Shown piece after piece: positions 13,036 to 22,889 of a stretch of 64,000 nucleotides of DNA. The notes below the pieces were generated by a model. The model had not been told where the DNA came from. It saw only the letters and a program-made list of their open reading frames with translations, and searched no databases. Position 1 is the stretch's first letter. Every line of letters starts with the position of its first letter. The DNA is from Polytrichum commune (Eukaryota; Streptophyta; Polytrichopsida; Polytrichales; Polytrichaceae), in the NCBI GenBank assembly GCA_950295325.1, contig OX485805.1, positions 44,354,758 to 44,418,757 on the forward strand, in the 5' to 3' direction. The translations under genes were made by a program, and so were the position numbers.

Positions 13036-13171
13036 ATCCAAGAGCTATTTGAGAGAGTTGATACTTGTTTGAAAGTTTCTCATTGAACTTTCTCACAGTT
13101 TGTTTGATATTGAGAATTATTGGAAGAACAACCTGCTCTACTCCAAATTGTCTGCACAACATCTTTGAAAG

Positions 13172-13753
13172 GTATTGTGTTTTATTTTAACCAATATGTG
13201 TTTGTATATTCACGGTTTTGTAGCATATTACACAATGCATAAGCATTGTATATGCTAGATGCCAAGTTTAAAAAATACATTAAAATAATACTGTTTGGGG
13301 AGACAACCCAAACACAGCCTCTTGTTTGGGTCGACCGACCCAAACACAACCCCAAACACAGCCCCTTGTTTGGGTCGCTCGACCCAAACACAAAACAAAG
13401 CATCATGTTTGGGCCGAACGACCCAAATATAACACAAATCATCATGTTTGGGTCGAACGACCCAAACTAAGTCTTCTAATTATAAACTCATAAAGAAATC
13501 CATGATTTTTGCATCAATATAAAATTCACATCAACCCAAAATAATAATCAAGGAATGCATGAAGGAAAAGTATCAAGGAATCCTGCATGTCACAAACAAT
13601 ATAAAATGCAAATCCACCCAATAATCACAACATTCTTATTATCATTACAAATGATGCTGAAATATATAAATACACAATCCACCTAAACCTATTCATGTCG
13701 TAGATGTTTGGGTCGAACGACCGAAACTAACTTTGCGCATTATTCTCTTACAG
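13172..13753 (+). other. 5'-UTR intron of the DGQHR/methyltransferase gene, with palindromes
   Basis: The donor AAAG|GTATTGTG and the acceptor TTCTCTTACAG|ATG bracket this stretch. It contains palindromes at 13325 (centre AC), 13369 (CT), 13408 (AA, one arm mismatch), 13447 (AA) and 13707 (AA, one mismatch), plus a decayed one at 13293. The rest is AT-rich. Confidence 0.6.
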
Positions 13754-16700
13754 ATGGCTCCAAAGAAAAGACCCGGCGAAAGGTGGTTCATGCCTGCGCC
13801 GGACATGTTGTGGCAGGAGCACGAAACCCCGCAGGATGACTCCTATTCCCCTAAGGACGGGCTTGTCCTCGCTTGGTCTATTCAAGTAGTCAAAGCCTCA
13901 ACATACAAAATGATTTTTGTTGTCAAGGTGGGAACCGTGGAGAAACACACCTGGGCGACTCTTACGGGATGGGAGGTCGCATCGGTACAGTCTCTTGGAG
14001 ACTATACCGACGTCATCCTCGAGAACTCGGCTGTGCAGAACGCGCATATGTTCATGCACCAGTTCTCCGAGCCTTTCGACGCACTCTATGCAAGAGAGTC
14101 CTGTGTCGAACCGGAAGTTATCAAGCCGGAGACAATATTTATCGATGGGAGTACATCGAATACCAAGGTCTCAAGCCGGTTCACAAAACTAAAACATGCA
14201 ATAACCGTGCTGAACAGGGGCCTGCAAAGCAAAACCAAATCACAGCAACCTGTGAGGCGGAAAGCTCCCACAGAGGAAGGAGCAGGGTCGTCAAGACCTC
14301 AATCGGTGAGGATGCCGCTTCCAGTACCGGCTGACTCGCGTAGGACCACTCCCTCCCAAACACCTACGAATAGTGAGACCCCTACACCTTCCGGGAGCCG
14401 TCAAACAACTCCATCCAAGAGGGCGAGAGAGTCATCTGTGATGACTGACGAGCCAGTCTCACCGGAGTTGCGCATGCCGAAGCCCGGCGAAGAGGTGGAT
14501 GCAGGGGAGCTGCAGAAAATCGTGAACAATTTCACGACGAAATGCTCCCACTGTTTTTTCATGGGCAGGGATTTCAAGTTCGACGTGAACATCAGCCAGT
14601 GCCATCTAGCGCCACCGGAGAAGTGTGTCCGGGCAAAGGAGGACGCCTACGTTGACTGGATAATCGCGCAGATCGTTTGCGAGCAGTTTAAAGACGACAG
14701 GCAAACGATTGTAGTGATGCCACAGGGTCTCAAGAAAATGCCTACACCTGAAATGTGGCCAACAATTCAGAAGGGCGATTTTTGGCTGATGGACGGCCAA
14801 CACAGCGTGGAGGCATCCAAGAAAATCCAACTCATGAATGAGTGGGACGATCCCAACAATCAGAAGGAAAAGCTGAAGGTTTGGAAGGCACTGGTGGTGT
14901 GGTCTGACGACGAGACCAAGCTCAGCGACATCTCCCGGTACTTCAATATGGGAAACAATAAGAGGGCCTACCAAGCTTCTTGGATAAGGAATATCATGGC
15001 CTCGCGGGAGGTGTGGGAGTTCTATGGTAGGCCTCCCAAGGAGAGGGAGAATGCGAAGGACAAGAATCCCAAGTGGGAGGTGAGTATTGTTTGGGTCGAC
15101 CGACCCAAACTCCTGGTGCAGTCTTGTGTTTTTTTTAGTTTGGGTCGATCGACCCAAACAACTGTTGCAGTCTTGTGTTTTTTTAGTTTGGGTCGATCGA
15201 CCCAAACAACTGTTGCAGTCTTGTGTTTTTTTTCAGTTTGGGTCGACCGACCCAAACTCTTGTTGTAGATGTTGGTCATGATATGGTTTGGAAATCACAT
15301 GTACTTAACTAACACGCATTCAAATGTTCTGTTTTGTTCACGTGCAGAATTTCAAATACCAAATGATCAACAAATTCTCCTCCATTGATAATTCGAGCCA
15401 CAAGCAGAAGAAATACAGCGACCTCAAGGGTAATTTACTTGATTACAGCATCGGACTCAGTTTGGAGGAAGTGGAAAACCGTGTTTGAAAAGCACGAGAC
15501 GGGGGATTTGATCGACCCCGACACTGGCATTTTCTTCAGCCAAACCTCGCGCTTCAAGCAGATGAAGCCTCTCGTGAGAGAGTTCTTTAGAACTCTTCAA
15601 GGGCTGTCAGAGACGGAGGTGGAGAAGGCGGCATCGCACATCCTGCACGTGGCACCCACGGCCAAGAGGTGTTGGGTGCACCCGAAGATTGTCTTCGTAA
15701 AGCCCAAATCCTTCGTTCCTTCATGCTACACCATGAAGGAATGGACGGAGAACAGGAAAAAGAAGACGACTATCGTGCAGGAGCTGCATAAATTGGTGCC
15801 AGAGAGGAATATTGTCGTAGACGGCGAGGTTCATGGGGCTAACTGGAGAGCATTCAAAGATGAATATAAGTTCACCAGTGCCTCCATGGCGGCTCTAATA
15901 AGGGAAGCGGGGGACGACTTCTTGCGGGCCAAGATGGTGAAAGGTGGGAAGAACCGGGCGCTTCCGGATCACACAGCGCGTGCGTTCTCGAACTTCATCA
16001 AGGAGAAGAAGATTGTCCAGTTTGAAGGGGACGCCTACTTCAACCTTGTCACCTTCGAGCCTTTGAAAATTCAGGGCTGGCCAGGTCAAGACGCCAGAAT
16101 GGCGATAAGGACGAAAGCAAAGGACCGCTTTCCTTTTGGGATGATTGATTGTAGAAATATTCCTGGAAGCTCATTTGAGGGCACGATGAGCACCCTTTTC
16201 TACGACCCCTTCTTAACTAAGTTCGTCGATTATGCAAGCCCTAAGTTCAGGGAGGTAGATATCTGGCTTTGGATAGTCGAGGATAGAAGGGCGGAGCAGG
16301 TGTACGAGCTTGTCCGGAAACTGCAGCCGGAGTATGCAGTGTCCAAGTCTCACTACATCGCCGCACCGGCGGAGGGGGCTTACACGACGTTGAAGGACAA
16401 GAAGACCAAGTTCGTCAACGTCTTGTGTTTGTACTTCGTGTACAAAGCGAAGTTGCTGAAGGTGCCAAACCACCCTATATCCCGGATGGACAAACTCTTC
16501 CAAGTTCCAGAAGGGTTGGGTGCGAACAAGTGCCTCTACGACGAGGCTAAATACGCGAACTATCCTGCAGATGAGCTGCGGATGGAATTTTACATGAGAA
16601 TGATGAGGACGCTGACGAGGAGAGGGGACTGCATCTTCAACGTCTTCGGAGGCTCAAAACCTGTCTATGCTGCTATGGTAAGTGACTTTCTATAGCTCGT

Positions 16701-18325
16701 AAGCAGGTTTGGGTCGACCGACCCAAACTAGGCTCTTTGCAGGTTTGGGTCGACCGACCCAAACTACACATTGTATTTAGTCTTGTTTATGTGATTGCCT
16801 CGACAAATTCTAATTTCCCTATAACTTGGATTGTGTAGATGTCGGGGCTGAATATATACTCCTACATAGAGGATGGCGATCTGCCATTTTACAGGGTGCA
16901 GAAATCGCTGGCGAAGAAGATGGACATCCTCGATTGGATCCCGGGTAGCTACGTCGACGAGGTTGTTCAGGGTGGCGAAAACCCTCTTGATAGGGTGAGG
17001 CGCATCAACCCGGAGGAAATGGCCATGAGGGCCACGACCCAAGTTCCCGAACCTCTGGTCGGGTTGCATCCGGGCAATCCGTCCCGCACAGAAGGTGGCG
17101 AGGTTGAGGAGGAGGAGGAGGAAGAAGAGGAACACGAGGAGGCGGAGAAGAAGGCGACGTCGAGGAAGGGGCAACGGGCTTCACGCAAGAATCCGAAGCC
17201 CCTCAACGGACGAAGGCGATGCGGGCGGCAACCCCGCAGAGTAAGCTCGTGCCCGTCCTGACTGTGGACGATGCACGGGACATGTACTCCAGGGACGCCA
17301 CCGCGACGTTCAAGGAGAGGAGGAAGTTAAAGGGGAAGAAGCTGTATGGCGACTACTCCGTGGAGGAGACCATTGCCATAAGTAGTGAGGACGACGATGA
17401 CATTGAGCTCGCCAAACGGCTAAGATCAGATCCCCCGTCCCCGACAGCATTCGCTGGCATGGTTAGGGTGAAGCCCGAGGTCCTGACTGTGGAGGAGGCG
17501 AACGAGAAGATGAGGAGGGACGAGGAGCAGCGAGTCCGCCTGCAGAAGGCTGCCGCAGAAGAACCCTCAATGCGGAACGAGGTCGCAGAGCTGAGGGCTC
17601 TCCTGTTGGAGCAGGAGCGTCAAAGGGCGATGGCCCAACCTCCGTCCCACGCCGACTTGATATCACAAGTGATACAAGGAATGTGGGCGCAAGGTTTGGT
17701 GGTGGCTCCTTCCAGCTCCTTCCCGCACTTGCCCCCCGGCTTCCCTCCGCAGAGCATCCCTCAGCAGCCTGTGCCGCAATCGTCTTTCAGCTTCCAGCAC
17801 TTGATGCAGCCCCACCAAGTTCCGTACGCACCGGTCCAGCAAGTGGATGACCCCAACATCTGGCGCGTCTCTGGAGCCTCCTCCCCTTTGGGCCCTCCAC
17901 CACTTCGGCCCCCCATAGTCATGGCGCCACCCCACCAATCGGACGACCCCAGGATGTTTGGGTCGACCGACCCAAACCCACCATCCACTGTAGTGTCCGA
18001 AGGGCCCTCTCCAGATGCAGGACAGTTTGGGTCGGGCGACCCAAACCCCGTTGCAGCGCAGTCCTCCCTTGACCAACATGGGTGTCAACTAGACACGGCC
18101 ATGCTAGATGTTGAAGGCCTGCAAGGGCCTGGTGATACCTCTACTCCTAACCAAATCGATGAACCCATGCATGATGCACATGCGGAGATTGGTTTAGGAC
18201 AAGGGCCTGATGCCGATCGTTTGCAGGAGAAGGTTCCTGACGTCGTCGGAGAAGGCGGTGGCGAGAGAGGCGGGGCAGCGGGGACGGTGGAGGCTTCCAC
18301 ATCGTCGAGACATGACCAGGGCGAG
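13754..18325 (+). CDS. DGQHR/ParB-like plus methyltransferase-like protein, multi-exon
   Basis: The start is the ATG directly after a CAG acceptor. Exons are A 13754-15079, B 15348-16679, C/D 16839-18325. Donors GAG|GTGAGT, ATG|GTAAGT and GAG|GTAATA and acceptors GTGCAG and TTGTGTAG are all in phase 0. Exon A ends with FWLMDGQHSVEASKKIQ and a later SRYFNMGNNKRAYQAS, resembling DGQHR/ParB-like proteins. Exons B and C contain FGMIDCRNIPGSS, then TRRGDCIFNVFGGSKPVYAA, then MSGLNIYSYIEDGDLPFYRV. This has the order of a beta-class amino-methyltransferase (motif IV, later motif I), but DPPY reads DCRN and FxGSGT reads FGGSKP, so activity is doubtful. Exon C has an E-rich stretch. Exon D is proline/glutamine-rich and contains two palindromes in frame. 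The reading frame changes near 15430-15480 and near 17150-17220. These are either frameshifts or features my model misses. The last exon probably continues at 18817. Confidence 0.6.
15090..15256. repeat. four palindromes in intron A/B
   Basis: Copies start at 15090 (centre AC), 15139 (AT), 15187 (AT) and 15237 (AC), about 48 bp apart, each followed by ACTGTTGCAGTCTTGTGTT or similar. The AT-centred copies are perfect 20-bp palindromes (TTTGGGTCGATCGACCCAAA). They fill most of the intron 15080-15347. Confidence 0.95.
16708..16763. repeat. two palindromes in intron B/C
   Basis: AC-centred copies start at 16708 and 16744, separated by TAGGCTCTTTGCAGG. The host intron is 16680-16838 and is only 159 bp long. 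Confidence 0.95.
17957..18045. repeat. two palindromes inside coding exon D
   Basis: Copies at 17957-17976 (centre AC) and 18026-18045 (centre GG) lie within the open frame and are translated as FGSTDPN and FGSGDPN. Both keep the frame open. Confidence 0.9.
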
Positions 18326-18816
18326 GTAATACACTGAGCCCTCCCAGTTTGGGTCGACCGACCCAAACTTCCTGGGTCATTGTCTTGTTGGCGTGGTCGT
18401 GTCCCCCATGCTAGGAGGAAATGCACACCCCCTGCCCCCCCTGGTCTACACTTGCTCCCCCTCCCCCCAACGTGCCCCCCCGCGATCCCCTTCGTCTCAC
18501 CTGCATTCGACTACGCTCGACCTTGGCGGCGCGCAACCAATTTTGTAGATGTAGAATTAGGATAGTGTGAATGCCCTCGTTCACCGCGCCCCCCCCCCCC
18601 CCCGAATCAAATTGTACATAGAGATTTGTAAAAATAAAATTATTATTTTTGGCGCCCATATGTTTGCATCCGTGTCCCAATGTATGTTGTTCCCTTGTAT
18701 GTTTTTGTTGCCACCAATGGTCCAATTCTTCTTGTGTTTGCACAAAATTTCCGTTCTGCTTGAGATGGACATAGCATAACATAGTCCTCGCCGCCTTCTC
18801 TCGCTCGTCGCCGCAG
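18326..18816 (+). other. intron D/E with palindrome and poly-C run
   Basis: The donor GAG|GTAATA and the acceptor GCCGCAG|GG are both phase 0. One AC-centred palindrome lies at 18348-18367. A C-rich stretch ends in an uninterrupted C run at about 18590-18603. No other feature is visible. Confidence 0.55.
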
Positions 18817-19629
18817 GGTTCGGAGCATAGCGTCGCGGCTCCCCACCGATCCTCTCCGAGGAGTGTGGAAGACAGCGCGGTGGTCCCCCCGATTTTGCCC
18901 TCGCCACCTTCGCCTCCCAAGACCCGGTTCTTGGTGCTAGACCTCAACGGGGTCCTTGTCCAGTGCGTGCATTGTCCGAGGGTCCCAACGGTGCCTTTCT
19001 GCAAGCCCGAGGACGCCAACTACGATGGACCCCCCGCGTACATCAAAAACAAGCTAGTGTACCTCCGCCCGTGGCTTCGGCGCTTCCTACAGGTCGCCCT
19101 ATCCAAATGGTGGGTGATCATTTGGAGCTCCATGAAGTCCGAGAATATCCAGGCCGTCGTGGAGTTCATCTTCAAGGGACTCCAACCCCCGTGCTTGGTC
19201 CTAGGACATGATTCTTGTAAAACATTGTACACCCCCAAGGGCAGGGTTGTGAAGAAGCCCAACAACCCCGCCGTAAACCAATTTCTTAAGGTCTTGAAGC
19301 CAGTCGTATGGGACCAGCGTCCGACCATGGTCGGCTGTCCCTACGACGTTCGCCCCACCCGTGACAACACGTTGATGGTGGACGACATCGCTTCCAAAAA
19401 CATTTTGAACCCGACCTCCAACTTCATCGTTTGCCCCACGTGGACGGTCGAGAAGGTCCGAGACCGCTTTTTGTTAGACCTACTTAAGTACATTCAAACG
19501 CTCGTGGGGAGCGGACTACCCGTGCCCCGGTTCCTTAGTTGTAATCCGATAGGCGAAAGATACATGGATCCGAAGGACTATATGTACAGAGAGTTGTACG
19601 CTCACGCGAAATATAATAAACTCATTTGA
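18817..19629 (+). CDS. FCP1/HAD-like phosphatase domain (probable last exon of the same gene)
   Basis: After the CAG acceptor the frame reads GSEHSVAAPHR and stays open to a TGA at 19627-19629 (270 aa). It contains RFLVLDLNGVLVQ, then LRPWLRRFLQVAL, WWVIIWSSMKSENI, VLGHDSCKTLY, DNTLMVDDIASKNILNP. This order matches plant NLI/FCP1-type HAD proteins (Pfam NIF). In active FCP1 enzymes the first motif is DxDxT/V. Here the second Asp is Asn (DLNGV), as in a plant subfamily I remember, so catalysis is uncertain. The splice phase fits exon D (...DQGE + GSEH), which would fuse this domain to the DGQHR/methyltransferase-like protein. It could also be a separate gene with its own start. It is probably a captured host gene in element P. 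Confidence 0.65.
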   Translation, partial: GSEHSVAAPHRSSPRSVEDSAVVPPILPSPPSPPKTRFLVLDLNGVLVQCVHCPRVPTVPFCKPEDANYDGPPAYIKNKLVYLRPWLRRFLQVALSKWWVIIWSSMKSENIQAVVEFIFKGLQPPCLVLGHDSCKTLYTPKGRVVKKPNNPAVNQFLKVLKPVVWDQRPTMVGCPYDVRPTRDNTLMVDDIASKNILNPTSNFIVCPTWTVEKVRDRFLLDLLKYIQTLVGSGLPVPRFLSCNPIGERYMDPKDYMYRELYAHAKYNKLI

Positions 19630-19748
19630 GATACTACATGGTGTGCCATTGTGTGTGATATAGTATGCCTCAATTGTATATCGATTTTCTCATGCTCCCC
19701 CCCTGCCCCCCTCCCCTTGGGTTTTGTTTGTTTTAATTTTGCCATCAG

Positions 19749-20550
19749 CGTTTGGAGCCCTCGATTGAGATCGTCAGCGAATAAAACTTGGGGAGCTTCT
19801 TCTACGAGACCGTCTACGATGCCGCATCCACCATCGACTACTCCAAGGAGCCTCTTGACGCCGGCGTCGTCGATAGCCCCCCACCCAAGCAAATCTTCCG
19901 GCGATCTCCGTCCCCGTCGCCGCTCAAGGGCATAAATCGCAAATGCGTCCGGACGTCCCCCTCTCGGCCCGGCGGCAGTAGTACACCTCAACGGCGGCTG
20001 CGGATGGACGCTCGGCCTACGAAGAGTGGCACCCTTCCTATTCCTTTGCGGGACGCATTGCCCCTCCTCGCCGACTCCGACGGGAACGCCCCCGGTGACA
20101 AGGTGAACCCCCCCCCCCAAAACATGGTTAACCGCGCATTACAATCATCCGGCACTTAAAAAATGAACGTGTGACACGTTTGGGTCTTCCTCCCTAAACT
20201 AACACGTGTGTTCTTGCATTCACGCGTTGCAGGTTGCTCCCACCCGTAGACCTATGCGGGCTAGTGCGTCCGTCGAGTTGGAGCGTTTCTACTCCATGAC
20301 CAGAAATGCAAGACAGTCCACTTCATCGTATTCGAATTCTTCGTCGTATAATTCGGGCGGCCGACGGAATCCAAAATGTGTTATTGATGGCGGTCACCCC
20401 AAGAATGGCTATAGTCGCGGGGCGGAGATTTTCAGGAATGTTGAAGCAATGCGAGCAAAAGAAGCCGTAGCAAAAGAAAAAGAAAAAAAAGAAAAAAAAG
20501 CAAAAGAAAATGAAGCAAAAGAAAAAGAGGTAGTCTCCGAGGCTAGATAG
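19749..20550 (+). CDS. two-exon ORF with lysine/glutamate-rich tail, unknown function
   Basis: Exon F (about 19790-20100) reads FFYETVYDAASTIDYSKEPL and ends GDK|GTGAAC. Exon G starts after CGTTGCAG at 20233 (VAPTRRPMRAS) and ends at a TAG at 20550, both phase 0. The C-terminus is AKEKEKKEKKAKENEAKEKE, a charged, probably helical tail. I cannot place the 5' start: an in-frame TAA lies just before the FFYET motif, so an upstream exon or a separate short gene must be assumed. A decayed palindrome (TTTGGGTCTTCCTCCCTAAA) lies in the intron at 20179. No family is recognised. Confidence 0.45.
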
Positions 20551-21063
20551 GCCATAGTAGGCGTAGGGTTTTGGGCCATAGGCAAGAACATTTTGGGTCG
20601 CACTATCCAATGGATGTGTTGTGTTAGCATGCTATGCATTTTACATGCCACACTTTGTATGTTTTTTTTTTGCAATAATATAAGTGTCACATGATTTCCC
20701 CTTCCATATGGTCTAAGGTTTGGATTGCCCTACCTAAACCATCACAAATATGAGTTTGGAATATTTTGTATGTTATATTATATTGGTTCACATATTTCCC
20801 CTTCAATATGATCTATGGTTTGGATTGCCCTACCTAAACCATATTCATACAAGTTTTTGTGCGATAATATGAATGTTTTAAGATTTCCCCTTCAACTTGG
20901 CCTAAGGTTTGGATTGCCCACCCTAAACAATCCCAAATAGTGAGTTATTAACGGGGTTCTTGTTCTAAACACCCGCTTCAAAGTGTTCGCATCTTACAAC
21001 TTTCTCCAATATGTGTTCCATTTATCCTTGTTCTTATTTCTGTGAATGTCTCAAAATGCCCAA
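20551..21063. repeat. 3' region with ~100-bp diverged tandem repeat, 3 copies
   Basis: Three diverged units carry GGTTTGGATTGCCCTACCTA or close variants at about 20716, 20818 and 20908, each preceded by ATTTCCCCTTC. This core looks like a decayed palindrome (TTTGG...CTAAA). The segment from 20970 (CACCCGCTTCAAAGTGTTCG) to 21063 is shared with the MITE at 11379-11624. Confidence 0.7.
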
Positions 21064-21091
21064 AAAGTCTCAATTTAACGAATATAGTGTT
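21064..21091 (-). repeat. element P right terminal inverted repeat
   Basis: AAAGTCTCAATTTAACGAAT followed by ATAGTGTT is the reverse complement of the left end at 3882-3909. Confidence 0.8.
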
Positions 21092-21597
21092 ATTAGGTGA
21101 TTTGAGACTTTCCATGGACTTAGATAAACATATGAATGACAACAACACGAAGTCGTCCTAAACATAGGCTACGGTATGTTGGCAAGCTATATATTATTAG
21201 TCCAATCCCAAAGTTAATGATTGGCCAATATAAAATTACATTAGCTAGAGCACATTAGCTAGAGCACTTGAAACCTACTACAACATAAAATCAAAGAAAT
21301 CCATGCATTTTAAATATAGAATAAACCCCAAAGATAGGATTTATAAATGAATATCAATGCAACATAGGAGTTTTATCCCAAAGAAGTAATAAATTAAGTA
21401 CAATATTTAATGGATATTATATATCAATATTCATCCGACCCCAAACACAATAGGAATCGTAAGTAACCCAAAGTCTAGTCCAATTGTGTTGAACGCACAA
21501 TGCACATAGACTTACTAGTAGTTTATTATAATTTTGAACATGCTATATTTATTGCAATAGGTCAAGTACAAAAATGTTGAATATTATTGGTGGTAAT

Positions 21598-22070
21598 TCA
21601 TAACCAAACAATTTGACTTCTACTAAGTTCCCATTGGCTCGATTCACCCGTGAGGCGAGCAAGGTTGTCTTTTGCAAGTGTTATGTACTTTTGTGGGATG
21701 GATAGTGACCTACTATGATTCTTTCGTGGTTTCCATACTATGAATATAATATATGCGTTTATCCAACTTGGACCATGCTCATAATCCACCTTCCAACAAA
21801 GATTATGATTTGTATCACAACTTGTGTAATGGTGGGTCATATATTCATTACACATTGTTGATCGTAGTTCTCCAAGGATGACAATACCAACATTCCCATT
21901 GCCAAGTGGATTTTGGTCAACACAATCATGTGGGTCGGTATTACACAAATATCCTCCGCAAAATGAACTCCACCATCATTAAGAAGGACCACCTCTAAAT
22001 TAACCCATCCCAATCTTGAGAACCATATATGAACGTTGGAGAATGGGCTCCATTAGTATTGAAGGCAAAG
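21598..22070 (-). pseudogene. internally deleted DUF7869-like gene remnant
   Basis: The minus-strand frame joins the N-terminal motif CNTDPHDCVDQNPLGNGNVG (compare CRNTHPEDCIDENPLGTEDV in the full gene) directly to the C-terminal motif SWINAYIIFIVWKPRKNHSR (compare SWVDTDSIFIAWKPRKNHSG). The whole core with the acidic motifs is missing, so the copy cannot encode the putative transposase. The same two flanking motifs in the complete gene are about 2.4 kb apart. Confidence 0.8.
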
Positions 22071-22094
22071 GATTTTCCACATGCCCTACACACA

Positions 22095-22619
22095 AGTAGG
22101 AGACAAGGAGGAGGCAGAGGACATGGAGGAGGACAACATTGTTTCCAATGACACTACAATTTCATTTAGAGAGCAAAGGAAGCTGAAAAGGAACAAGTTT
22201 TATATTGAGTAGGTAGTGGAGAAGATCATCACAATCTCTAGTGAAGACGAGAACGATAGGAGCTTGCAAAGAAACAGAGGTTTACCCCCCTCCCTTTTTT
22301 CCTATAGAATTCACTGGTGTGGTGAGGGTGAAGCCAAAGGTGTTTTACAGTGGAAGAGAAGCAGTGCATCTGTCCTTAAAAAATAGAGGCCCAAGAACCT
22401 TCAATGTGGAATGAGGTGACAAAGTTGGGGCTTTGCTCCTAAACCATGAGCAGCAATGGGCCATGGCCCAATCACCTTCGAGTGCTTACATCATCACACA
22501 TGTGATATAAGGCATGTGTGCGCAAGGCCTGGTCGTGGATTCATTGAGTCCCTTCTCTCACTTGCCTCCTTGGTTCCAAACATAACACATCCTACATCAA
22601 CCCTTCTCTTCTCGTAGCA
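22095..22619 (+). pseudogene. remnant of the plus-gene exon D, 5' part
   Basis: The stretch follows 17290-17800 closely enough to align by eye. GTGGTGAGGGTGAAGCCAAA matches GTTAGGGTGAAGCCCGAGG. AGCAATGGGCCATGGCCCAA matches AAAGGGCGATGGCCCAACC. GATATAAGGCATGTGTGCGC matches GATACAAGGAATGTGGGCGC. It carries several frame-breaking changes and a stop (ATTGAGTAGGTAGTGG). It ends exactly where the outer hAT element begins and resumes at 39654. Confidence 0.75.
22612..22619. repeat. 8-bp target duplication, outer hAT, left
   Basis: TCGTAGCA directly before the CAGGGTTGTCTA end matches CCGTAGCA at 39654-39661 in 7 of 8 bases. Eight bases is the usual hAT duplication length. Confidence 0.8.
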
Positions 22620-22889
22620 CAGGGTTGTCTATCGCGACGTCATGACGGGGTCGTGCTGTCATGACGCGTCGTGTCGGGTCGGACCCCTCCGTCACGACAC
22701 AATAGGCTCCTCGTAGGGTCAAACTAGGGTCAACCTAGTAGGGTGGGTAAAATACTTACCTTCTTGCCAAGGTGGCGTCCTATGTGGCAAAAAATGCCGA
22801 CGTGGATGTGCATATTTCCCTTGGCATGTAAACCATTTTGCCATTGTGTTTATCATTTTGTTAAAATCAAAGTAATAAAATATTACTAA

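Larger units (their letters stand above)
3882..21091. mobile_element. element P: ~17.2-kb DNA transposon, superfamily unassigned
   Basis: The left end AACACTATATTCGTTAAATT continues as GAGACTTT. Its reverse complement lies at the right end, giving 28 bp of terminal inverted repeat. Flanks ending and starting with ATTA could be a 4-bp target duplication, but this is weak. Inside are a minus-strand DUF7869-like gene (4413-7480), a palindrome array (7658-9132), a MITE of the same family (11379-11624) and a long plus-strand gene set (13754-20550). Two shorter relatives with matching ends support a mobile origin: the MITE, and the deleted copy that starts directly at the right end near 21092. I saw no capsid, integrase or reverse transcriptase. 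The DUF7869-like gene is the best transposase candidate. The superfamily cannot be decided from sequence alone. Confidence 0.75.
21092..22619. mobile_element. deleted, degenerate second copy of element P (left part)
   Basis: A diverged left end (TTAGGTGATTTGAGACTTTC) directly follows element P. The sequence then tracks element P at 4000-4450 (for example AATGGATATTATATATCAAT and CATCCGACCCCAAACACAAT). DUF7869-gene remnants follow at 21598-22070 and remnants of plus-gene exon D at about 22095-22619. The copy is split by the nested hAT elements and continues at 39654. No right end was found. Confidence 0.7.

Noticed and set aside
3882-21091. Assigning element P to the Kyakuja-Dileera-Zisupton or CACTA superfamilies
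   Set aside because: No CxC clusters, CACTA ends or matching transposase motifs could be recognised by eye.
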